A stretch of 10,178 bases of DNA from an uncultured Methanomicrobiales archaeon. GTDB taxonomy: Archaea; Thermoplasmatota; Thermoplasmata; Methanomassiliicoccales; Methanomethylophilaceae. Where the stretch lies: contig CALAVG010000030.1 of assembly GCA_937892275.1 (NCBI GenBank), positions 1-10,178 on the forward strand. Reading direction: 5' to 3'. This document shows positions 6,285 to 10,178 of this stretch, in pieces; position 1 is the stretch's first letter; each line of letters begins with the position of its first letter. Made by a program: the position numbers and the translations under genes. The notes under the pieces are model-generated. The model worked only from the letters and a program-made list of their open reading frames with translations. It did no database searches and had not been told where the DNA came from.

Positions 6285-6783
6285 CTGTCTTCCCCCTCTC
6301 GTTGGGTATAACGGTCATCTTGCCGTGGCGGTCCTCGTACAGCGCATTACCTTCGGTGTAACGGTCAAGGAATATAGCCAGTGCTGCGATCTCCGAATGC
6401 GGCTGATTGCCCACGGAGACGTTGAAGTCCGCACGCTCGTAGACCTCGAACGGTACCTTGGAGGCTCCGACGATGATCATAATGTCCTCATCCTTTGGGA
6501 TCTTCGGGATGGCATCCACGACCTGCTGACCGTACATGGTGAGGTGGACTATCTTCCCGTGGAAGTCCTTGATGGCCTCCTTCCATCCCACTCCGGTCTT
6601 TATCTGATAGTCCCCGCCGAAGCGGTCCACCACGCTATGGATGTTCTCCTCCAGCACCGGGTCGTAGGTATCGACGTAGATGCCTTTGGCCCCCAGAGCC
6701 CTCGAAGACAATGCGACATGGGTGGTCACCCTCTTGTCCCTCTCGGGACGGTGGCCTATTCTCATGATCCAGATGTCGTTCAT
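6268..6783 (-). CDS. trm56: tRNA (cytidine-56-2'-O)-methyltransferase Trm56
   Basis: SPOUT-superfamily methylase that uses S-adenosylmethionine to methylate the ribose of C56 in the T-loop of tRNA, an archaea-specific modification that stabilises the elbow. 171 residues, near the family norm. Signature blocks are IGHRPERDKRVTTHVALSSR (9-28), HLTMYG (80-85), VGASKVPFEVYERADFNVSV (105-124) and the knot region GNQPHSEIAALAIFLDR (125-141). The ATG overlaps the stop of the upstream winged-helix gene in an ATGA junction, with a purine-rich GAAGAGAA before it. It overlaps the HD gene downstream by 17 bases. The order regulator-trm56-HD gene suggests a conserved archaeal unit. Both tRNAs in this window carry the C56 target in their TTC T-loops. 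Confidence 0.96.
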   Translation of the reverse strand: MNDIWIMRIGHRPERDKRVTTHVALSSRALGAKGIYVDTYDPVLEENIHSVVDRFGGDYQIKTGVGWKEAIKDFHGKIVHLTMYGQQVVDAIPKIPKDEDIMIIVGASKVPFEVYERADFNVSVGNQPHSEIAALAIFLDRYTEGNALYEDRHGKMTVIPNERGKTVANSD

Positions 6784-7283
6784 TTCTCTTCTTTGATGAG
6801 CTCGATCCTGTGCCCGCGGTAATCCATCTTGACAGATCTGCGGACAAGACTCTTGAGCATCGTCGAGGAAAGGCCCAGTATCTCGGCGATATCTCCCGAG
6901 AACTTACCGTCCTTACCGACCTCCGCCAGGATCTTGGCCTCGATCTCGGAGTATTCCTCCTCGCTCATCATGGCGGCCGTGAGGACATCGCTGATCTCAT
7001 AGACCGGCCATTGAGCATTGATGTTGAATGAGGTGTAGTATGTATGGTAGGACTTCTTGGGATAGTTACCGTCCGTCGAGATCCAACGCATCTCGACCAG
7101 CTTCATCTTCTCGAAGAAGACGATAGCGTCCCTGCCTTCGCGACCGTACTTCTCCTCGATCTCGTCGGCTGTTCTCCATTCCAAGGTCACCTCTTTCAAC
7201 ACCTCTCTCTTGACAGGTGTGTCAACGGACCTGAGCATGGGTACAAGCTCGGACGGCTCGTTGATGACCTTTATTCTGTTCAT
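6780..7283 (-). CDS. Archaeal winged-helix regulator upstream of trm56
   Basis: 167-residue predicted DNA-binding protein, first gene of the trm56 operon. MNRIKVINEPSELVPMLRSV is a family-like N-terminus, followed by a winged helix: VKREVLKEVTLEWRTADEIE, then YGREGRDAIVFFEKMKLVEM, with a wing containing YPKKSYHTYYTSFNINAQWP. A second HTH-like segment lies in the last ~55 residues (SEEEYSEIEAKILAEVGKDG, then SGDIAEILGLSSTMLKSLVR), so the protein may be bipartite. I choose the ATG at 7283 over the GTG at 7289, because a strong TATA box (7307-7313) centres 26-27 bases upstream of 7283 and predicts a leaderless mRNA starting there. Stop and start overlap as ATGA with trm56. The target is unknown; autoregulation or a link to tRNA maturation would be guesses. 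Confidence 0.88.
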   Translation of the reverse strand: MNRIKVINEPSELVPMLRSVDTPVKREVLKEVTLEWRTADEIEEKYGREGRDAIVFFEKMKLVEMRWISTDGNYPKKSYHTYYTSFNINAQWPVYEISDVLTAAMMSEEEYSEIEAKILAEVGKDGKFSGDIAEILGLSSTMLKSLVRRSVKMDYRGHRIELIKEEK

Positions 7284-7306
7284 GGACACAGCATATTGCG
7301 TCAGAA

Positions 7307-7313
7307 TTATAAA
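7307..7313 (-). promoter_or_regulatory. TATA box of the trm56 operon
   Basis: On the minus strand TTTATAA within an AT-rich stretch centres 26-27 bases before the ATG at 7283. This predicts a leaderless transcript and decides the start codon of the regulator gene. Confidence 0.65.
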
Positions 7314-7364
7314 TTAAACATGGATAAAATAAGGGGTTGATTCGAAGTTTCTTACTATTTTTGT

Positions 7365-7450
7365 CTATAAATATACCTCGAAGACCAGTCTGCAGATTAC
7401 AGCAGAGCCGAACGATAGACCTGGATTCGAGGGTGGGCCGCTCGCGCTGG
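7365..7450 (+). ncRNA. Weak candidate structured RNA or leader in the divergent intergenic region
   Basis: The ~200-base gap between the trm56 operon and the small plus-strand gene holds a TATA-like CTATAAATATAC (7365-7376). A GC-rich patch follows that can fold: TCTGC/GCAGA hairpin (7389-7393 with 7402-7406), CGAG/CTCG hairpin (7428-7431 with 7441-7444), and an outer CCAG/CTGG pair (7385-7388 with 7447-7450). The start site predicted from the TATA box (~7396) falls inside the first hairpin, which weakens the case. It is not a tRNA: no D-loop or T-loop boxes. It may be simply regulatory DNA. Confidence 0.2.
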
Positions 7451-7460
7451 AAGCAAATCC

Positions 7461-7467
7461 TTATTAA
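7461..7467 (+). promoter_or_regulatory. TATA box of the small Cys/Trp-rich protein gene
   Basis: TTATTAA centres exactly 26 bases before the ATG at 7490, predicting a leaderless mRNA. There is no Shine-Dalgarno sequence before that ATG, which agrees. Confidence 0.6.
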
Positions 7468-7489
7468 CCGACTTCTTAATCCACACACC

Positions 7490-7657
7490 ATGAAGCAGAC
7501 CAAGGAACCCGAACTCAGATGGCAGTGTCTCAACTGCTACAAGGTCTATAAGGGTGCAGAGGGCGAGCAGAAGGCCCTCGACTGCTGCGGATCGCTCATC
7601 CAGGGATGGTGGACGAACTACGGCAAATGGGGTAAGCAGAACTGGTACGGAAGATGA
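7490..7657 (+). CDS. 55-residue Cys/Trp-rich putative zinc-binding protein
   Basis: Small protein of unknown function. Four cysteines, C13-x2-C16 and C32-C33, could form a zinc knuckle. The rest is rich in Trp, Lys and Gly, with W11, W40, W41, W47 and W52 and a tail NWYGR. Nucleic-acid binding is plausible from this composition but is inference. An upstream in-frame extension to 7337 exists, but it crosses the TATA box at 7461-7467 and reads as non-coding, so the ATG at 7490 is preferred. That ATG lies 26 bases after the TATA centre, as expected for a leaderless gene. The stop codon lies in the loop of a perfect 9-bp hairpin (7644-7666), probably part of its 3' end. The next gene starts 68 bases downstream in the same direction. 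Confidence 0.75.
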   Translation: MKQTKEPELRWQCLNCYKVYKGAEGEQKALDCCGSLIQGWWTNYGKWGKQNWYGR

Positions 7658-7666
7658 TTCCGTACC
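7644..7666 (+). terminator. Perfect 9-bp hairpin with the stop codon in its loop
   Basis: GGTACGGAA (7644-7652) and TTCCGTACC (7658-7666) pair perfectly around GATGA, which contains the TGA stop. A pyrimidine-rich stretch follows with short T runs at 7681-7683 and 7692-7695. It could terminate, stabilise the 3' end or mark a processing site. The T tract is weak for an intrinsic terminator. Confidence 0.5.
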
Positions 7667-7696
7667 CTTCCAAGCCCCCCTTTCAACCACATTTTC

Positions 7697-7702
7697 TATT
7701 AT
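7697..7702 (+). promoter_or_regulatory. Weak TATA-like box upstream of the small winged-helix gene
   Basis: TATTAT centres about 26 bases before the ATG at 7726. A GGTG Shine-Dalgarno-like element also lies 5 bases before the ATG, so the gene could be read from its own promoter or from read-through. Confidence 0.3.
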
Positions 7703-7725
7703 TCCAATTGTAATTAGGTGTTCAG

Positions 7726-8031
7726 ATGACAGATGACAAAGAACCTATCGGATCCATTTCGGAAGAGTTCAAACTCCTCGAAAGGCACATAATGATTCTG
7801 AAGACCGTGAAGTTCAATCAGCCCATCGGCCTGATAAGGTTGTCGGAGATGACGGGCATCCCGAAGCACAAGATTAGGTACTCCCTAAAGCTCCTGGAGA
7901 AGGAGAACATCATCGTTGCCACGCCCGGCGGCGCCATGGTCACCGAGAGGTACGATGACTTCCTGAAGAACATATCCGAGTACGTTAGGGGACTTTACAC
8001 CAAGGTAGAGGAGCTCCTTTCTCAGATCTGA
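7726..8031 (+). CDS. Small archaeal winged-helix DNA-binding protein
   Basis: 101-residue predicted transcription regulator. A helix (FKLLERHIMILKTVKFNQPI) leads into a helix-turn-helix (IGLIRLSEMTGIPKHKIRYS, about residues 34-53), a following helix LKLLEKENII and a short wing PGGAMVTERY. The C-terminal ~25 residues (KNISEYVRGLYTKVEELLSQ) are probably a dimerising helix. It resembles a widespread archaeal family of single-domain winged-helix proteins, whose targets I cannot name. No ligand domain is present. The ATG is supported by GGTG at 7717-7720 and a weak TATA box. The TGA stop lies in the palindrome TCAGATCTGA (8022-8031). tRNA-Asn follows on the same strand with its own TATA box. Confidence 0.88.
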   Translation: MTDDKEPIGSISEEFKLLERHIMILKTVKFNQPIGLIRLSEMTGIPKHKIRYSLKLLEKENIIVATPGGAMVTERYDDFLKNISEYVRGLYTKVEELLSQI

Positions 8032-8051
8032 TGTCCGGGTCATCGCATAGG

Positions 8052-8059
8052 TTAATATA
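8052..8059 (+). promoter_or_regulatory. TATA box of tRNA-Asn
   Basis: TTAATATA centres about 34 bases before the mature 5' end. This predicts a precursor with a leader of about 9 bases for RNase P removal. Confidence 0.6.
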
Positions 8060-8089
8060 CATCCCCATCATTCCAAGCCTTACTACCTT

Positions 8090-8165
8090 GCCGCTGTAGC
8101 TCAGTAGGTAGAGCGTGTGACTGTTAATCACAAGGTCCTCGGTTCAAATCCGTGCGGCGGCGCCA
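8090..8165 (+). tRNA. tRNA-Asn (anticodon GTT), CCA encoded
   Basis: Cloverleaf checks by hand. The acceptor GCCGCTG (8090-8096) pairs with CGGCGGC (8155-8161) with one U-G. The anticodon stem TGTGA/TCACA is perfect around loop CTGTTAA with anticodon GTT (Asn). The T-loop is TTCAAAT, discriminator G at 8162, and CCA at 8163-8165 is encoded. The T-stem CTCGG/CCGTG has one U-U mismatch. The A box (TAGCTCAGTAGG) and B box (GGTTCAAATCC) are intact. It decodes AAC/AAU. Confidence 0.97.
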
Positions 8166-8251
8166 TTCCTTCTTTTGACGATTCAATTCGACTGACATAC
8201 TCTATGATCGATCAATCCATGCGATCGAAGAGCCAGATGATCGGTCCGAGA

Positions 8252-9424
8252 TCATTCTTCGAACTCGTTGATGACGCTGCGGATGATGCTCTGCCTGCCC
8301 TTGGATGAATTGTTCTTCACGTAATTCACCAGGTTGGATCCGGTGAGCATGACGCTGGAGGGTCCGGAGCGGACATAGAACTCCTCCGCCTTACCGTCCT
8401 TCAGGAACACAGGCTTCTTGCTTCTGGTACAGTCCACACGTATGATGGCCTTGCCCTCTTCCATGTCTATGACCCTGAAGGAGATGTAGGGGAAGAACTC
8501 CTCGCCGATCTTCGATGATATCATGTGGGTGAAATGGAGGTTCATCTTGTCCCTGCTATCGAACTCGTTTTCGTCCACACCGTATATGGATCCGTCGTCG
8601 GACACTCCGATCATGAGGATCCCTCCGGTGGTGTTCAGGAAGGCGACTATGGTCTTGAGTACGGCCTTCTCCATCCTCTTGTCGTTCTCGCCGGTCTGGA
8701 TGTTCGTCGTTATGGTGGATTTAAACTCCAGCTTCTCGGACTCCCCGGATGCGATTATGACCACGGCCTCTTCCTTGGCACGCTCGTTGGAGTATGCGCC
8801 TCCGCTGTAGGCCTCCATGCTCTTGTTGATGCCGCTGTTGATGATCCATGAGTCCAATCCAATCTCGCTCAGGACTGCGGTAATCAGCGCACCTACGATC
8901 GAGTAGATGACATAGGTAGTGATGACCCAGATCTCGAATCCGGATGTGTTCGTGAAGTGATAGTACGCCACCTGTGCGACGAACATCAGGAGCAGCACGG
9001 TCATTGCCACGGAGAAACCCGTGACGTAGACGAAGCGCTTGTTGTCCTGCTCCCTCTCGGGGGACGAGTGCATCATGGTGTAGACGACGATCTCTCCCAT
9101 CAGCATCAGACATACTCCGGTCAGGAGACTGGAGAACATGCTGATGTATGCGTGCTCCTCCCTGAACTCGTTGGACACGACGACCACGAGCAGCGTGAAG
9201 ACCATCAGAAGGATGAGCATCGGAGGGACGTGGGCCACCTTACGGTCGGAGATGATGGCGATCAGAAGCATCACTGAAGTGGGTACGGACAGCAGAAGCT
9301 GGTCCACCCTCCCTATGAGAAGCTCGCTTATGATTATCAGGATGTCCAAAGCAAGGAACAAAACGTACATCACCAAGGTCCTCGTCGGGATCCTGTTCTC
9401 TCCAGCGGAGTAGCTCCAATCCAT
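8252..9424 (-). CDS. Six-helix membrane protein fused to an AlbA_2/Schlafen-type domain
   Basis: 390 residues in two parts. The N-terminal half has about six membrane segments (near 17-37, 43-59, 67-84, 93-118, 131-155 and 164-187) and no signal peptide. Residues ~226-355 form an AlbA_2 (Schlafen AlbA_2, PF04326-type) domain: GESEKLEFKST (227-237), TIVAFLNTTGGILMIGVSDD (258-277) followed by GSIYGVD, and FYVRSGPSS near its end. In Schlafen nucleases two glutamates five residues apart plus an aspartate cut tRNA; E228, E233 and D276 or D277 could be their equivalents here, though bacterial and archaeal AlbA_2 proteins are usually described as DNA-binding. The TATA box (9446-9451) centres 25-26 bases before the ATG, so the mRNA is probably leaderless. 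It is a single gene between two tRNA genes, with the recombinase beyond. Function unknown. Confidence 0.88.
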   Translation of the reverse strand: MDWSYSAGENRIPTRTLVMYVLFLALDILIIISELLIGRVDQLLLSVPTSVMLLIAIISDRKVAHVPPMLILLMVFTLLVVVVSNEFREEHAYISMFSSLLTGVCLMLMGEIVVYTMMHSSPEREQDNKRFVYVTGFSVAMTVLLLMFVAQVAYYHFTNTSGFEIWVITTYVIYSIVGALITAVLSEIGLDSWIINSGINKSMEAYSGGAYSNERAKEEAVVIIASGESEKLEFKSTITTNIQTGENDKRMEKAVLKTIVAFLNTTGGILMIGVSDDGSIYGVDENEFDSRDKMNLHFTHMISSKIGEEFFPYISFRVIDMEEGKAIIRVDCTRSKKPVFLKDGKAEEFYVRSGPSSVMLTGSNLVNYVKNNSSKGRQSIIRSVINEFEE

Positions 9425-9445
9425 GGTACCGCATGGTCGGGGAGG

Positions 9446-9451
9446 TATAAA
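9446..9451 (-). promoter_or_regulatory. TATA box of the membrane-AlbA_2 gene
   Basis: On the minus strand TTTATA centres 25-26 bases upstream of the ATG at 9424, predicting a leaderless transcript. The 132-base gap between this gene and the next tRNA also contains that tRNA's promoter. Confidence 0.6.
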
Positions 9452-9526
9452 GCGTCACGCAAACTCATGTCTAAAATGGCACTCGGATACGGAACCGCAC
9501 AGCTGATGTGCCTGTTCGATACATTA

Positions 9527-9537
9527 TTAAATATAAT
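9527..9537 (+). promoter_or_regulatory. TATA box of tRNA(CAT)
   Basis: TTAAATATAAT centres 25 bases before the mature 5' end at 9557, so the primary transcript would begin at or next to the tRNA itself. Confidence 0.65.
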
Positions 9538-9556
9538 CCGTTTAAGGGCGGACGAT

Positions 9557-9630
9557 GGGCTCTTAGCTTAGTCAGGTAGAGCGCTCGGCTCATAACCGAG
9601 TGGTCACTGGTTCGAACCCGGTAGGGCCCA
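9557..9630 (+). tRNA. tRNA with anticodon CAT (elongator Met, or Ile2)
   Basis: Acceptor GGGCTCT (9557-9563) pairs with AGGGCCC (9623-9629) with one U-G. The anticodon stem CTCGG/CCGAG flanks loop CTCATAA with anticodon CAT. The T-arm contains GGTTCGAACCC and the discriminator is A at 9630. CCA is not encoded (CCT follows). It lacks the three G-C pairs in the anticodon stem that mark initiators, so it is elongator tRNA-Met or the lysidine/agmatidine-type tRNA-Ile2; I cannot separate these by eye. A T7 run and a hairpin follow. Confidence 0.95.
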
Positions 9631-9632
9631 CC

Positions 9633-9660
9633 TTTTTTTATGCTTTATAGCATACTTTTT
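9633..9660 (+). terminator. T-tract and hairpin terminator after tRNA(CAT)
   Basis: A T7 run (9633-9639) is followed by TATGCT (9639-9644), loop TTAT, AGCATA (9649-9654) and a T5 run (9656-9660). This is a double T-tract with a 6-bp stem, a strong termination signal on the plus strand. Confidence 0.65.
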
Positions 9661-9802
9661 GGGACCACACACGAGTTGCTGGCCTGATTATTCAAGTGGG
9701 AAAATGAGCAATCGACGGACGTTCTTGATGTTGCGGGCCCATTCTATGGTCTTGAGCCCAAACAACAGTTGTCGAACGCCCGATGATTGCCGTTTACTTG
9801 GA
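9661..9802. other. Junction between tRNA(CAT) and the recombinase gene, possible attachment region
   Basis: This stretch holds an imperfect hairpin: TGTTG (9729-9733) and GGGC (9735-9738) face GCCC (9756-9759) and CAACA (9763-9767). It also holds a 7-base copy of the tRNA 3' end (GGGCCCA at 9735-9741). The match is too short to call an attachment core. The candidate small ORF covers most of it. Confidence 0.3.
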
Positions 9803-9816
9803 TCAGGGCATACCAT
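9688..9816 (-). CDS. Candidate 42-codon overlapping ORF between recombinase and tRNA
   Basis: An ATG at 9816 lies inside the last codons of the recombinase gene, one frame over, with a 14-base overlap, and the frame runs to TAA at 9688. The product begins MVCPDPSKRQ and contains VRQLLFGLKTIEWARNIKNV, ending LLIFPLE. The composition looks protein-like: amphipathic, with no low-complexity runs. It could be a small element-borne gene translated by coupling, a remnant of a longer gene, or chance. I recognise no family. An imperfect hairpin at 9729-9767 lies within it. Confidence 0.3.
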   Translation of the reverse strand: MVCPDPSKRQSSGVRQLLFGLKTIEWARNIKNVRRLLIFPLE

Positions 9817-10178
9817 CGGGTTTGCCCTTAATCACCCCGTATATGTTGTCCAACACCGCTTTCTCACGGTAGTTCGCATAGTACTTCTGAGTCGTCTCTA
9901 TGGAGTCGTGACCCATGGCGTAGGATACGCTTTCGATGGGGACTCCTTTATCCAGCATCCTCTGGCCGTATGCGCGACGCGCATCCTTGAGAACGAAGTC
10001 CTCGCCGATGATCTTGGAGACCTTCCTCTTAGGCTTGTCGATGGACTCCATAGTCAGGAATCCTACCTTCTTCATGAGAGGCGGGAAAAGTGCCGGAGAT
10101 GTCACCTTCCACTGAATGACCTTCTTCTCACGCATCTTGTAGAATTTATCCAAGATGTCCGCGATGTCGTCGCTGATC
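9803..10178 (-). CDS. Tyrosine recombinase/integrase, C-terminal part, 5' end beyond window
   Basis: Site-specific DNA recombinase of the phage-integrase family. The frame is open to the right edge, giving 124 visible residues; a TTG at 10153 is internal to this open frame and need not be the start. The catalytic C-terminus is clear: KDARR (the H/K-x-x-R box, here with K), YAMGHDS with the GH histidine, then ETTQKYY, whose first tyrosine is the likely nucleophile. The first catalytic arginine and the core-binding domain must lie outside. It points toward tRNA(CAT), whose 3' end is 173 bases away, the usual position for an integrase of an element inserted at a tRNA 3' end. This may be a provirus or other integrated element; only its edge is seen. 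Confidence 0.92.
   Translation of the reverse strand, partial: ISDDIADILDKFYKMREKKVIQWKVTSPALFPPLMKKVGFLTMESIDKPKRKVSKIIGEDFVLKDARRAYGQRMLDKGVPIESVSYAMGHDSIETTQKYYANYREKAVLDNIYGVIKGKPDGMP

Noticed and set aside
7284..7289. GTG start two codons upstream of the trm56-operon regulator ATG
   Set aside because: The TATA box predicts transcription beginning at about 7283-7284, downstream of this GTG.
8022..8031. Palindrome TCAGATCTGA at the stop of the small winged-helix gene
   Set aside because: Ten bases with no loop and no T tract; too short to separate from chance.
8236..8256. Imperfect inverted repeat at the stop of the membrane-AlbA_2 gene
   Set aside because: The six-base stem overlaps the coding end and no T tract follows on the minus strand, so a terminator call is not supported.
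9467..9571. 35-codon plus-strand frame starting ATGTCTAAAATG
   Set aside because: It runs through the TATA box and into the 5' part of tRNA(CAT), lacks a good ribosome-binding site and resembles no protein I know, so chance is likelier.
9735..9741. GGGCCCA matching the tRNA(CAT) 3' end, possible attachment core
   Set aside because: Seven bases, partly self-palindromic, and inside the candidate small ORF. Integration cores at tRNAs are usually much longer.
1..10178. CRISPR arrays, insertion sequences, rRNA genes
   Set aside because: I saw no regularly spaced direct repeats, no transposase genes or paired terminal repeats, and no rRNA-like sequence on either strand.

Overview
The window is chromosomal DNA from an archaeon, most likely a member of the Thermoplasmatota and quite possibly of the Methanomassiliicoccales. 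The archaeal call is firm: there is a Cdc48/VAT-type double-ring ATPase, an archaeal Elp3, the archaea-specific tRNA methylase Trm56, and TATA-type promoters that put transcription starts on or within about 10 bases of start codons. The order-level call is an inference. It rests on moderate GC, on stop-codon use (13 of 14 main genes end in TGA, one in TAA, none in TAG) and on a thioredoxin reductase whose pyridine-nucleotide site is degraded.

Layout. 1-1574 (+): the 3' part of a Cdc48 gene, entering from outside the window. 1575-3809 (-): a tightly overlapping operon of a winged-helix regulator, an 84-residue Sm/SH3-like protein and Elp3, converging on cdc48 with no spacer. 3917-5625 (-): a thioredoxin, thioredoxin reductase and XRE-type regulator operon. 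5706-7283 (-): an operon of a winged-helix regulator, Trm56 and an HD-domain hydrolase. 7490-8031 (+): a tiny Cys/Trp-rich protein and a small winged-helix protein. 8090-8165 (+): tRNA-Asn(GTT). 8252-9424 (-): a six-helix membrane protein fused to an AlbA_2/Schlafen-type domain. 9557-9630 (+): a tRNA with anticodon CAT. 9803-10178 (-): the C-terminal part of a tyrosine recombinase that runs off the right edge, probably the end of an element integrated beside that tRNA.

How the parts fit. Most of the window is housekeeping: proteostasis (Cdc48, perhaps docking on the 20S proteasome through a C-terminal HbYX motif), tRNA modification (Elp3 at U34, Trm56 at C56) and thiol redox. Each minus-strand operon carries its own small DNA-binding protein, so local autoregulation is plausible. 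The accessory signals are at the right: the membrane-anchored Schlafen-like protein between two tRNA genes, and the recombinase with a 42-codon overlapping reading frame between it and the tRNA. The best leads are the reductase that has lost its NADPH motifs, the Schlafen-membrane fusion, the small proteasome-tail-like protein next to Elp3, and the recombinase/tRNA junction. I do not see an unmistakable new multi-gene system.
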